Assembly (NCBI RefSeq): GCF_013778505.1
Contig: NZ_JAAOWU010000012.1
Location: 1-64,000 of the forward strand
Direction: 5' to 3'
DNA length: 64,000 bases
Origin: Pseudomonas sivasensis
GTDB lineage: Bacteria; Pseudomonadota; Gammaproteobacteria; Pseudomonadales; Pseudomonadaceae
Shown: positions 1-9,315 of the stretch, one piece after another
Numbering within the stretch: the stretch's first letter is position 1
Layout: each line of letters starts with the position of its first letter
Notes under the pieces: model-generated
Told to the model about the DNA's origin: nothing
What the model saw: the letters and a program-made list of their open reading frames with translations, nothing else
The model's database searches: none
Position numbers and translations under genes: made by a program

Positions 1-27
1 ATCGGGAGCAACCCCCCTCCCACCGTT

Positions 28-1452
28 TTAACTGATGACAATCCCCTCCCCCGACAACCCAACCACTCCCACCAGCGTCACTGAATCCCCGCCAAAACTG
101 ATCACGGTATCCCCGCCCACCACCTTGGCGTGATCACGATAATCGCCACTGCTCTGCACGTCCGTAAACACCAATTTGTCCGTCGGCTGATAGCCAATAA
201 TCCGGTCCTGGCCAAACTGCCCGCTGAATAAAAACGTGTTGTGCCCGCTGCTGTCACGGATCGTGTCGTTACCCTTGCCGGCCTCGATAAAGTCCGCGCC
301 CTTGCCGCCCTGGATCAAGTCATTGCCAGCGCTGCCAATGATGAAGGTGTCGCCTTTGTGGGGCTCGGCGTTGCGGTTGAGGTCCTGCACCCACGTGTTG
401 GCCCGCGCAGGGTCCGACAGGTTGGCGACAATAATCGTCGAGTCGCGAGTCATCACCTCATAGAACCCGGACTCCAGAACACGCGTCATGCCGTCGCCAT
501 ATCCGGTGGGCAAATGGGAGATCCAGGTCGGCAGGTTGGTGATGGAAAACGGCAGCACATTCCACAGCGTCGAGGCGTAATGGTCGTTGAAGCTGACGAT
601 ATTGTCGGTGGTCGATTCATGGGGCTTGTCATGCACGCCCAACGACGACCAGTTGACGGATGAGCCGTCCAGCGCACGGAAAACCGGATCGTTTTCATAG
701 CCGACATTGAGCACCTTGTCGCCGCTGCTCTGGGTCGGCGAGGCGTAGGCCACATACTTGGCGTCCTTGAAGAAGCCCGCCCATTTACCGTTGCTCAAGT
801 CCGCCATGCTGTTCACCGCAAGGCCACCCAGGCTGTGGCCGCTGACTACCACCTCGTGGCCGCTGAGGCCGTGGGCACTGGCGTAGTCAGCGATGTTCTT
901 GAGCAAACCGCCGAAGGCTTCGCCGGCGTAGTTTTTCGCGTAATCCTTGGGCCCCAGGGCCGCGAGCAGATCGCTGACCAGATCGCCGATGGAGTCGCTG
1001 ATCAGGCTTTCCCGTGGGCCTGAAGTACCACGAAAACCGATGCCAATTTCCAGCAGCTTGCCGGCGTCATCGTACTTGCCGAGCACTTCGACCTGGGCCG
1101 TGGTGTAGCCCGGTTTTTCGCCAAAGAAGGTGCCCCTGGCGTCGACCTTGCCGGTATAGCCCAGGGCGCTGGCGCTGATAGGTGTCCAGCCGGCGTGTTG
1201 CACGGCCTCCAGGGCGGCTTTTTCCGAGTCGGGGTTCCAGGGAATGCCGGGGATCACGCCCTGGGAATCACTGCTGCCTAACAACGCGCCGACCAGGGTG
1301 GCCGGCAAGCCAAGGCCTAGACCGTTGTGCTGATAACCCACGGCAAAGCCGTTATCCAGGTTGTGGTAGGTGTACAGCGTGATCGCCATGGCATCGGCGA
1401 ACAACGCTTTGGAGCCTTCGGCGCCCAGGTTTTTATAGTCGAATACACCCAT
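28..1452 (-). CDS. lipA: Secreted thermostable lipase (TliA/LipA family, RTX, T1SS substrate)
   Basis: Triacylglycerol lipase of 474 residues exported to the medium by a type I system; the known P. fluorescens enzyme is about 476 residues. The nucleophile lies in GHSLGG (Ser207), with Asp255 in GYEND and His313 in WISHLP at the positions known for the family triad. A glycine/aspartate RTX block (GGKGADF, AGKGNDT) lies near residues 383-400, followed by a C-terminal export region; there is no N-terminal signal peptide. The ATG at 1452 has an AGAGAGG ribosome site. It lies 40 bases after aprF as the last gene of the apr operon. High confidence. Confidence 0.95.
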   Translation of the reverse strand: MGVFDYKNLGAEGSKALFADAMAITLYTYHNLDNGFAVGYQHNGLGLGLPATLVGALLGSSDSQGVIPGIPWNPDSEKAALEAVQHAGWTPISASALGYTGKVDARGTFFGEKPGYTTAQVEVLGKYDDAGKLLEIGIGFRGTSGPRESLISDSIGDLVSDLLAALGPKDYAKNYAGEAFGGLLKNIADYASAHGLSGHEVVVSGHSLGGLAVNSMADLSNGKWAGFFKDAKYVAYASPTQSSGDKVLNVGYENDPVFRALDGSSVNWSSLGVHDKPHESTTDNIVSFNDHYASTLWNVLPFSITNLPTWISHLPTGYGDGMTRVLESGFYEVMTRDSTIIVANLSDPARANTWVQDLNRNAEPHKGDTFIIGSAGNDLIQGGKGADFIEAGKGNDTIRDSSGHNTFLFSGQFGQDRIIGYQPTDKLVFTDVQSSGDYRDHAKVVGGDTVISFGGDSVTLVGVVGLSGEGIVIS

Positions 1453-1492
1453 GGTACTGCCTCTCTTTTGTTGGAGTTGTCGAGAAAGCTGG

Positions 1493-2836
1493 TTAACGCT
1501 GTGCGGGCCCGAACGCTTCGTCCACCTTGGCCAGATCGGTGTCGCGCAAGTTGCCGGCGTAGTAATGCAATTTGGTCCAGGCCATCAAATAGTCATAGCG
1601 AGCCTGGGCGAGGTCGCGACGGGTGCTGTACAGCTGCTGTTCGGCATTCAATGCATCGAGATTGACCCGTTCACCGCCGAGGATGCTCTGCTTGGTCGAC
1701 ACCACCAGCGCCTCGGCCGACGCCAGCGCCTTTTGGTACGCACGCAGCTTGCTCACGCCCGACAAACAGGCACTGAACTGCCGACGCAGTTCGATCAGGG
1801 TTTCCCGAGTCTTGCCCTCCAACTCGTACTCTGCCTGCTCCATGGCGCGACTGGCCTGGCGAGTAGAGGCCGATATGCCGCCACCCGCGTACAGCGGCAG
1901 GCTGACTTCCACGCCAATGGTGTTGGTGTCATAGCGCTGGTTGTAGGTGTTGCCGCTGTCGGACTCCTGCTGGCGTGAACTCGCGTAGGCCGTGACCTTG
2001 GGCAAATGCCCGGCGCGATTGCGCTCCACTTCGTAGCGCGCCACCTCCAGGGCCTGGCGTTGAGACGCGAGGGTGGGGTTATTACTGATTGCCAGTTCAT
2101 GCCAAGTGTCGTAATTGGCCGGGCTCAGGGCGAATGCGGCGAAATCCTGGTTCAGCGGCGCCAAGTCGTGGATGTTGACGCTCTGCACGCCGATCAAGGC
2201 GCCCAATTCCCTTAACGACGCGTCTTGTTCGTCCAGCGCTTCGATCTCTTCGGCGGTGGCCAGCTCGTAGCGCGACTCGGCTTCGAGAATGTCGGTACGG
2301 GTGCCCTCACCCTGCTGGAATAGATGCTGGTTCTGCTGAAACTGCTGCTCGAAGGCCTTTTTCTTGGCTCGGGCGATGTCGATCTGGTCCTGGGCGAACA
2401 GCGCTTGGGTGTAGTAGGTCAACACCCGCACCAGCAGCGCCTGGCTCTTGTCACGAAAACTTTCGTCGGCAAACAACGCCTGGGCCACGCCTTTGCGGTA
2501 GTTGGCATAAGCCTCGTAGTCAAACAGCGGTTGTTGCAGGCTGAAGGTGGAGCCGTAGCTGTTGTAGTTGCGGTCGTCGTGATAATTGCCGCCGCGCCCG
2601 TCGAGCAAGGTGGCCTGGGAGTTGTTGCGGCCCTTGTTGTAGTTGTACGACAGCTTGGGCAGCAAGCCAGCACGGCCAATGGTGCGGTTTTCCAGGCCGG
2701 CGTCGCGCTCCTTGATCGCGCCAAGAAACACTGGGTCGTTGCGCAAGGCTTGCTCGTAGACATCAAACGGGCCCATGGCAGCCTGGGCACTGGCGCAGCA
2801 GAACAACAAGGCAATAAACACAGGTTTCATGTTCAT
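1493..2836 (-). CDS. aprF: Type I secretion outer-membrane channel AprF (TolC family)
   Basis: Outer-membrane factor of 447 residues that completes the AprDEF channel for protease and lipase export. It begins with a signal peptide (residues about 1-19, ending ASAQA) followed by the long helical repeats of the OEP/TolC family. Its ATG overlaps the aprE stop codon (ATGA), so translation is coupled. Its position between aprE and the lipase gene supports the assignment. Confidence 0.93.
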   Translation of the reverse strand: MNMKPVFIALLFCCASAQAAMGPFDVYEQALRNDPVFLGAIKERDAGLENRTIGRAGLLPKLSYNYNKGRNNSQATLLDGRGGNYHDDRNYNSYGSTFSLQQPLFDYEAYANYRKGVAQALFADESFRDKSQALLVRVLTYYTQALFAQDQIDIARAKKKAFEQQFQQNQHLFQQGEGTRTDILEAESRYELATAEEIEALDEQDASLRELGALIGVQSVNIHDLAPLNQDFAAFALSPANYDTWHELAISNNPTLASQRQALEVARYEVERNRAGHLPKVTAYASSRQQESDSGNTYNQRYDTNTIGVEVSLPLYAGGGISASTRQASRAMEQAEYELEGKTRETLIELRRQFSACLSGVSKLRAYQKALASAEALVVSTKQSILGGERVNLDALNAEQQLYSTRRDLAQARYDYLMAWTKLHYYAGNLRDTDLAKVDEAFGPAQR

Positions 2837-4134
2837 TCCTCGGTCAACGCTGAGCCGGCGCGATCCAGCAGCGGTTTGAACAGGTAATTGAGCAGCGAGC
2901 GCTCGCCCGTACGCACGAACATCTCGGCGGGCATCCCCGGCTTGATCACCAGACCCTGGAGTTTTTCCAACGCTGCCTCGCTCACCGTGGTACGCAGCAC
3001 GTAATAGGGCGCACCGGTTTTCTCATCAAGCATTTGGTCAGCAGAAATCAGGCTGACCTCCCCCGGCACGCGCGGCGTACGGCTCTGGTTGAACGCGGTG
3101 AAGAGAATATCCACCGGCAAGTGCGTGCCGACCTTGTCCACCAGATGCACCGGTAGATGCCCTTCCACCTCCAGGCGTGTGCCTTGGGGCACGATCTCCA
3201 GCAGGGTTTCACCGGCACGCACCACAGCGCCTTCGGTGTGCACGCCGAGGTTGACCGCGATGCCGTCGGCCGGCGCGTTGATTTCGCTGTGTTGCAGGTC
3301 GAACCCGGCAGAGGTCAGTTGTTGCTCAAGGGTCAGGCTGCGCAGTTGCGCGTCGGCCAATTGGCTGCGCACTTCCTTCTGATACTCCTCGCTGTGCTGC
3401 TGCAACTTGAGACGCGACTCGACGATGCCCTGCTCTACCCGGCCGCTTTCCCCGGTGTTTTGCGCCAGGTCTTGTTGCACTTGGGACAATTGGCGCTGGT
3501 ACTCCATCAGCCGATTGCGCGGGATGTAGCCGTTGTCGGCCAAGGGTTGCAGGTTACTCAGTTGATCACGCAGGGATTGGGCCTGGGCGGTCAAGTCGCT
3601 GCGGGCACGACGCATGCCGCCGAGTTGCGCGGTGGCGCCGTCGATTTTCGCGCGAATGCCGGCTTGCTCGCGGGCGAAGGCCTCGCGGCGGCTGCTGAAC
3701 AGCTGACGCTGGCCTTCGAGCACCAAGGCCAAGGCAGGCTCGGGATTTCTGCTCAGCTCGGCGGGAAAGGTGATGGAGGATTGATTGTCGCGCTCGCTCT
3801 GCCAACGCGCCACACTGGCCCAGGCCATACGGTACTGGGCTTGCAGCGATTGCACGTCGGCCTGGTTCTGGGTCTGGTCGAGACGGAACAGCGGCTGGCC
3901 CTGTTTCACCAACTCGCCTTCACGCACCAGAATACGGCTGACCACGCCGGGGCTGAGGGTTTGCACAGCCTTGCGCTTGCCGGACACCACCACCGTGCCT
4001 TGCACGGGAATCCCTTGATCCAGCGGCGCGAGGCTGGCCCACAGGAAGAAACCACCGGCACCGACCACTGTCAGCAGCCAGCCCATGCGGGCGAAAAAAC
4101 CCGCGTCGCGTTGTTCGAAAGTGATGCTGCTCAT
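2833..4134 (-). CDS. aprE: Type I secretion membrane fusion protein AprE (HlyD family)
   Basis: Periplasmic adaptor of 433 residues linking the ABC pump AprD to the outer-membrane channel AprF. One transmembrane helix (about residues 18-36), a short biotinyl/lipoyl-like half near VVSGKRKAVQ, a long coiled-coil hairpin (about 90-280), then the second half and C-terminal beta domain, as in HlyD/PrtE proteins. The start overlaps the aprD stop (ATGA). Confidence 0.93.
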   Translation of the reverse strand: MSSITFEQRDAGFFARMGWLLTVVGAGGFFLWASLAPLDQGIPVQGTVVVSGKRKAVQTLSPGVVSRILVREGELVKQGQPLFRLDQTQNQADVQSLQAQYRMAWASVARWQSERDNQSSITFPAELSRNPEPALALVLEGQRQLFSSRREAFAREQAGIRAKIDGATAQLGGMRRARSDLTAQAQSLRDQLSNLQPLADNGYIPRNRLMEYQRQLSQVQQDLAQNTGESGRVEQGIVESRLKLQQHSEEYQKEVRSQLADAQLRSLTLEQQLTSAGFDLQHSEINAPADGIAVNLGVHTEGAVVRAGETLLEIVPQGTRLEVEGHLPVHLVDKVGTHLPVDILFTAFNQSRTPRVPGEVSLISADQMLDEKTGAPYYVLRTTVSEAALEKLQGLVIKPGMPAEMFVRTGERSLLNYLFKPLLDRAGSALTEE

Positions 4135-5882
4135 GCGCCTGGATTCCTTCCGGCTTGATACTGACGACTGAAACTCACACCCGGTTTGTCCTTCGGCGCC
4201 TCCTGCTGGCCGGACAACGCCCTAAGCACGTCCTGGCTTGGCCCGAACGCCTGCAAACGGCCTTCGTTGAGCACCAGCAACTTGTCGGCCTGGGCCAACG
4301 CAGAAGACCTGTGAGTGACCAGCACCACGCTGCTGCCCTGGGCTTTCATCTGCACAATGGCAGTGGCCAAGGCCGCTTCGCCCACGGTGTCGAGATTGGA
4401 GTTGGGTTCATCCAGCACAATCAACCGTGGCCCGCCATACAGCGCACGGGCCAGGGCCACGCGCTGCTTCTGGCCGCCGGACAGGCCGCCGCCGTTATCC
4501 CCCAGCACCGTGTCGTAGCCTTGGGGCAGGCGCAGGATCAGTTCATGCACGCCGGCTTGTTGTGCGGCCTTGACGACAAGCTCAGGGTCCGCCTCGCGAA
4601 AGCGCGCAATGTTGTCGGCGATGCTGCCGCTGAACAGTTCGATGTCCTGGGGCAGATAGCCAATGTGCGGGCCGAGGTCGTCGCGGTCCCAGCGGTGTAT
4701 GTCCGCGCCATCCAGGCGCACGGTGCCGGCCAGGGTCGGCCACACGCCCACCAGCACACGGGCCAGGGTGGATTTTCCGGAGCCCGAGGCACCGAGCACG
4801 CCAAGCACTTCGCCCGCTCCCAAGGTAAAGCTGACTTGATGCAACGTCGCAACGCGCTTACCCGGCGGGCCGGCACTGACCTGCTCGAAGCTGACTTGGC
4901 CCTTGGGTGCGGGCAGTTTCATCTGCTCCACTTCCGGAGGGAACTCGCGCAGTAATTCGTCCAGCCGCTGGTAGGCCAGCTTGGCCGAACTCCATTGCTT
5001 CCACACCGCAATCAACTGGTCGATGGGGCTGAGCACACGGCCCATCAGGATCGAACCGGCGATCATCATGCCTGCCGTCATATCGCCCCGGATCACCAGC
5101 AATGCGCCCAGGCCGAGTACCAGTGACTGCAGGCATAGCCGCAAGGATTTGCTCAACGAGGTGATCACCGAACCGGTGTCACTGGCCTTGTTCTGCAGGC
5201 CGAGGAACTGCGCATGCACCGCAAACCAGCGCTTGCGCAGCGCGCCGAGCATGCCCATGGCCTGGATGGTTTCGGCGTTGTGCAAATGGCTGGTGGCCAG
5301 TTGCGTCGACTGTTGGGAGAAACCACTGGCCTCACCCAATGGCTTCTTCGTCAGGTATTCGTTGAGGCACGCGAGGCCGATCAACAGCACAGCACCGGCG
5401 GTGGCCAGCACTCCAAGCCAGACGTTGAACAGGAAAATCACAAACAGGTAGATCGGAAACCACGGCGCATCAAAAAACGCGAACAGCGCCGGCCCCGTGA
5501 TGAATTGGCGGATATGGGTCAGGTCGCCCAGGGATTGCCCGGCATGCCCCTGGCCGCGTTGCAGATTGCGTTCGAATGCGGCCTTGTACACGCTTAAGTT
5601 GAAACGCCGTTCCAACTGACTGCCGATACGGATCACGATGAAACTACGGATCACTTCCAGGGTGCCAATAAACGCAAAGAAGCCCACGACCATCAGCGTC
5701 AACATCACCAGGGTAGTTTCGTTCTGGGAGGACAGCACGCGGTCGTACACTTGCAACATGTAAATCGACGGCACCAGCATCAGCAGGTTAATTAATGCCG
5801 TAAAGCAGCCAACGCTGATCAAGATGCTCTTGTATTCACCCAGCGCCTTGAATAAGGGCGCCACCGCAAAGGGCTTGGCCAT
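4131..5882 (-). CDS. aprD: Type I secretion ABC transporter AprD
   Basis: Inner-membrane ABC transporter (583 residues) that powers export of the RTX protease and lipase. An N-terminal transmembrane domain is followed by a nucleotide-binding domain with Walker A GASGSGKST, signature LSGGQKQR and Walker B LIVLDEP. There is no C39 peptidase domain, as expected for PrtD/AprD exporters. I chose ATG 5882 (MAKPFAV) because AAGGAAG lies upstream; an in-frame start 24 bases earlier is less likely. Confidence 0.93.
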   Translation of the reverse strand: MAKPFAVAPLFKALGEYKSILISVGCFTALINLLMLVPSIYMLQVYDRVLSSQNETTLVMLTLMVVGFFAFIGTLEVIRSFIVIRIGSQLERRFNLSVYKAAFERNLQRGQGHAGQSLGDLTHIRQFITGPALFAFFDAPWFPIYLFVIFLFNVWLGVLATAGAVLLIGLACLNEYLTKKPLGEASGFSQQSTQLATSHLHNAETIQAMGMLGALRKRWFAVHAQFLGLQNKASDTGSVITSLSKSLRLCLQSLVLGLGALLVIRGDMTAGMMIAGSILMGRVLSPIDQLIAVWKQWSSAKLAYQRLDELLREFPPEVEQMKLPAPKGQVSFEQVSAGPPGKRVATLHQVSFTLGAGEVLGVLGASGSGKSTLARVLVGVWPTLAGTVRLDGADIHRWDRDDLGPHIGYLPQDIELFSGSIADNIARFREADPELVVKAAQQAGVHELILRLPQGYDTVLGDNGGGLSGGQKQRVALARALYGGPRLIVLDEPNSNLDTVGEAALATAIVQMKAQGSSVVLVTHRSSALAQADKLLVLNEGRLQAFGPSQDVLRALSGQQEAPKDKPGVSFSRQYQAGRNPGA

Positions 5883-5983
5883 ATGTTCTGATCTTCCTTG
5901 AGCCAAATTTCGCGCATAAGTTGCCCGAACCCTGATAAAGGCCGGCCAACTAATAAAATCGAGTTATAAAGTTATAGCGATAA

Positions 5984-6352
5984 CTAAGGCATTCGTTTTA
6001 ATTCAACCACGACGCCCGCCTGGGTCCGGGCTTGATACTCCCCTTCTTTCTGGCGATTCAAATGAGTGATGCCGCTGCCTTCGGCATTGAATAGCCAGAT
6101 ACCGTCCGGAGTGGGCGACCAGGTCAGAGGGGTGTCGCCCAGCCATTGGGCGGCACAGGCCACATCACCGCTCAGCGCGTTGGCCTGTTCGAGCAGGTCG
6201 AGGGCGCACACCTGATCCTGTTGGTGCAGTTGCCAATGCCCGGCCAATTGAGCGCTGGAAGGTAAAACAAGACTGCTCGCCATTGCGTGGGCTCCTGCCG
6301 ACACGAACATCACCTGCAATACGCAGGCGATAAAGTTGAAAAAACGCTGCAT
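5984..6352 (-). CDS. inh: Periplasmic alkaline protease inhibitor (Inh/AprI)
   Basis: Small inhibitor (122 residues) of the serralysin encoded just upstream; family members form a lipocalin-like beta barrel whose N-terminus enters the protease active site. A signal peptide occupies about residues 1-24. Two cysteines (in VCALDL and VACAAQ) could form the conserved disulfide. I chose the ATG at 6352 because GGAG sits seven bases before it; a GTG at 6358 is too close to that site. Gene order protease-inhibitor-exporter is standard. Confidence 0.9.
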   Translation of the reverse strand: MQRFFNFIACVLQVMFVSAGAHAMASSLVLPSSAQLAGHWQLHQQDQVCALDLLEQANALSGDVACAAQWLGDTPLTWSPTPDGIWLFNAEGSGITHLNRQKEGEYQARTQAGVVVELKRMP

Positions 6353-6401
6353 CTTCACGCTCCATCCTGGAGGCGCGACGCCGAAACGCCGCGCCTTTGT
6401 A

Positions 6402-7835
6402 TCACGCCACGATGTCGCTGACGGCTGCCTGGCCTACGGTGGTGACGAGGAAATCCGCCACGCCGTGCCCGGAGAAGTCGACGGCCAACGTACCCAGATT
6501 GGTACCGGCTGCGTAGGTCAATACCGCGTCGCCGGCATGCCCGGTGAACGCGTTGACGAAGGTCAGGCCAGCACCTTTGGTGATGCCGCTGAGGTCGATC
6601 TTGTCCGAACCCGAGGTGAAGTCAAAGATCTTGTCCGCCGCCCCAGGCTTGGAGTCGGAACTGGCACCGAACACAAAGGTGTCATTGCCGGCGCCGCCCC
6701 ACAGTTGGTCCGCACCGCCAGCACCGTAGATCAGGTCGTTGCCGGCCCCACCCTTGATAATGTTGGCGGCGTTGTTGCCGATGATCAGGTCATTACCCGC
6801 ACCCCCGAAGGCGTTTTCGACCGTCACGCCCTTGGCGATGGACACGTTGCCCACCAGGCCGCCCACGTCGGAGAACGAGGCTTCATTGAGGTTGATCTTC
6901 TGGTTCTGAGTGAAACCGGAGAAGTCCAGGGTGTCGTTGCCGCCACCGTCCCACACCGAGAACACCAGCTTGTCGGCGTTGGAGGTAGCGCTGAGGAAAT
7001 CACGCCCGGTGTTGGAATTGAAGCCGTAGGTGGTGTCGCCGGCGCGTGTGTTGTAGTTGGCGCCGTATAGCTTCTGGATTGCTGCGATGTCGTCGATCAG
7101 CGGGCCGGAAGCGTAGGCCTCGACGCCGCCTTTGCTGAAGTTCTGGTTGGTGTTGCTCTCGCTCCAGTAACTCATGAGGCTGTAGCCGCGCGTGTCCTGT
7201 CCATAGGTCGCGTCTTTGTAAGTCGGCGCGCCTTCGCCGGCGTTGTAGTCGCCAGGGTGAGCCAGGCCGAGGGTGTGGCCGATTTCGTGGGTCAGGGTCT
7301 GCCGGCCGTAGTTGTTCAGGTCCGGAGTCTTGTTGGGCGTGTAGCTGTTGTTGGTCAGGTACCACGAGGTGCCGTCGTAGCCTGCACCGGTGCCGGGCAG
7401 GTAGGCGAACGCCGCTGCGCCATCCTGGCCGCTGCTGTAGTTGCCGAATGTCATGTGGCCGTCACCGCCGGTGGCTTTCTCGGTGAAGGTGACGTTGGCC
7501 ACGTCCGACCAGGATTGCATGGCCAGTGCGGCCTGTGCTTTCTGCTGGGCGTTGAACTGGCTGAAGCCCGAGATGCCATGTTTGTTCATGGTGCTCGACG
7601 ACGCCGAGGTCAGGAAGGTGTAGGTAAGGTCGATCTTGCCGTTGCCGTCAAAGTCCCGGTACGCGGCGCCGTCGCGCAGCAGCTGGGTGGCGGCCTGGTC
7701 GACGGTGTAGGATGGTTTGCCGTTGATCGTGAGGTTGCCGCCACGGTCATACAGATGGCTGAAGCTATCGATTTGCGAGTAAGCGGTGCTGGCTTGCGCC
7801 GCCGACACGATAGCCTTGTCTTTTACTTTGGACAT
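6402..7835 (-). CDS. aprA: Extracellular alkaline metalloprotease (serralysin, AprA/AprX)
   Basis: Zinc endopeptidase of the M10B serralysin family, 477 residues, secreted through AprDEF; AprX is the heat-stable milk-spoilage protease of P. fluorescens. The zinc motif HEIGHTLGLAH is at 183-193 and the Met-turn SLMSY at 219-223. RTX repeats (GGAGNDLII, GGAGNDLIY, GGAGNDTFV) lie at about 344-388, followed by a C-terminal export domain ending DIVA. It has no Sec signal peptide. First gene of the operon; its promoter must lie in 7836-8202. Confidence 0.95.
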   Translation of the reverse strand: MSKVKDKAIVSAAQASTAYSQIDSFSHLYDRGGNLTINGKPSYTVDQAATQLLRDGAAYRDFDGNGKIDLTYTFLTSASSSTMNKHGISGFSQFNAQQKAQAALAMQSWSDVANVTFTEKATGGDGHMTFGNYSSGQDGAAAFAYLPGTGAGYDGTSWYLTNNSYTPNKTPDLNNYGRQTLTHEIGHTLGLAHPGDYNAGEGAPTYKDATYGQDTRGYSLMSYWSESNTNQNFSKGGVEAYASGPLIDDIAAIQKLYGANYNTRAGDTTYGFNSNTGRDFLSATSNADKLVFSVWDGGGNDTLDFSGFTQNQKINLNEASFSDVGGLVGNVSIAKGVTVENAFGGAGNDLIIGNNAANIIKGGAGNDLIYGAGGADQLWGGAGNDTFVFGASSDSKPGAADKIFDFTSGSDKIDLSGITKGAGLTFVNAFTGHAGDAVLTYAAGTNLGTLAVDFSGHGVADFLVTTVGQAAVSDIVA

Positions 7836-8202
7836 AAACGTACTTCCTTGTTTGCAAGTGCATCAGTCTTTGATCGATAGGAACCCCGCGGGCGAGATCG
7901 TCCTATCACTCGCCTCTTTTGAAGGCGTAAGAAAACTGACACAACTTGAAATCTTTCGTCTACATCTATTTCCGCCGTAAAAAAGTAGCAAACTGCCAAC
8001 TAGTGAAACTTTTGTGCCGGGTTTATTGGGGCAACTTGGTTTTGTCCGACAAAAAGCAGCGGGCACGTATTTAAATATTAAATAGCACCAATGCCGCCCA
8101 AGTTGAGCGGCACAGTTAATAATTGGATCCACTATATTGCCACGGTGTCATTGGCAACATTAAACAGCCATTACTTCAACTAATAATAGGCGTTGTCCCC
8201 CA
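7836..8202. other. Intergenic region: aprA promoter region
   Basis: 367 bases between the aprA start and the end of the DmpA-type gene. It is visibly more AT-rich than the flanking genes, and I see no coding reading frame worth calling. It holds the 15-base palindrome at 8040-8054 and must contain the promoter of the apr-lipA operon. No clear terminator for the upstream peptidase gene was found. Confidence 0.6.
8040..8054. promoter_or_regulatory. 15-bp palindrome upstream of aprA
   Basis: TTTTGTC-C-GACAAAA is a perfect inverted repeat with a one-base centre, about 205 bases before the aprA start. It is a candidate operator; the protein that binds it is unknown. Confidence 0.4.
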
Positions 8203-9306
8203 TTACCGGGACACACTCCACCCCGTATCGTGTAATGCCTGTAACAGCGTCTCACCCATCAAACCCGGGACTTGCACGCCATCGTCGGTGTTCATGGTTT
8301 CACCCGCCAGAATGGCGTTGATGATTGCCTCTTCAACCGCCTCTGCTGCGGCGCTGAACAGCGGCGAAATGTGGTCGTTATTGACCATCTGCAACGCACT
8401 GCTGAACGGCAGGCCCTTGCGGCCGTAATCCGCGGCAGGCAGGTCCTGGTTCCCGGTGGCGAAAGCCAGGAACAGATCGCCACTGGAATCTTCGGTGCCG
8501 CCGCCGGTACGGGCGATGCCGATGGAGGCGCGTTGCGCCAGACGCTGGCATTGATGCGGCAGCAACGGCGCGTCGGTGGCCAGGATCACCACAATGGAGC
8601 CCATGCCCGGCGTACCGCGCTCGGTGAAGGGCGATGGGATGTCCATCAACCGGCGTCCCACCGGATAGCCATCCACCCGCAGCTCCTGGCGCTTGCCATG
8701 GTTGGCCTGGACCAGCACGCCGACGGTCCAACCGCCCTGCTCCGCCGGCAAACGCCGCGACGCCGTGCCGATACCGCCCTTGAATTCATGGCAGATCATT
8801 CCGGTGCCGCCACCCACCGCGCCCTCTTGTACCGGACCGGCTTCGGCGTTGACGACGGCTTCGCGCACATGTTCGGGTTTCACATGTTGGCCCCAGATAT
8901 CGTTGAGCAGGCCGTCATAGGTCTCCATCACCACCGGCATGCACCAGTACACCGCCGGGTCCGCGAGGCGCTCGCGCTCCAGGGCGATCAACGTGTCGCG
9001 CACAATGCCGATGCTGTGGGTGTTGGTGATGGCCAGCGGTGTGGTCAGCAGCCCTGCTTCACTGATCCACTCCAGGCCCGTGGCATCGCCATTGCCATTG
9101 AGCACGTGGTAGCCGGCGAAGCAGGGTTGCTGGCGCGCTTCCCCGGCGCGCGGTTGGATCACCGTCACACCGGTGCGCACTGGCTTGCCGTCGATACGGG
9201 TGTTGAGGGTACTGTGGCCCACCCGCACACCCGGTACATCGGTGATGGCATTCAACTCACCGGGTGTGCCCAGCCCCAAAGTGATGCCCAATTGACGTGC
9301 GCGCAT
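8203..9306 (-). CDS. P1-family aminopeptidase (DmpA/BapA type)
   Basis: Ntn-hydrolase-fold peptidase of 367 residues. Members release N-terminal amino acids, including D- or beta-amino acids, from small peptides or amides after self-cleavage before a Ser nucleophile. The likely nucleophile is Ser237 in GMGSIVVILATDAP, and GGGTGMICHEFKGG (about 165-178) forms the pocket. AAGGAG lies upstream of the ATG. The permease gene ends 10 bases before it, so the two are probably co-transcribed and the substrate is imported. Exact specificity cannot be read. Confidence 0.85.
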   Translation of the reverse strand: MRARQLGITLGLGTPGELNAITDVPGVRVGHSTLNTRIDGKPVRTGVTVIQPRAGEARQQPCFAGYHVLNGNGDATGLEWISEAGLLTTPLAITNTHSIGIVRDTLIALERERLADPAVYWCMPVVMETYDGLLNDIWGQHVKPEHVREAVVNAEAGPVQEGAVGGGTGMICHEFKGGIGTASRRLPAEQGGWTVGVLVQANHGKRQELRVDGYPVGRRLMDIPSPFTERGTPGMGSIVVILATDAPLLPHQCQRLAQRASIGIARTGGGTEDSSGDLFLAFATGNQDLPAADYGRKGLPFSSALQMVNNDHISPLFSAAAEAVEEAIINAILAGETMNTDDGVQVPGLMGETLLQALHDTGWSVSR

Positions 9307-9315
9307 AACCGCTCC

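Noticed and set aside
1..27. Possible terminator after the lipase gene
   Set aside because: GGGAG and CTCCC face each other, but the window edge cuts the sequence so the T-run cannot be seen.
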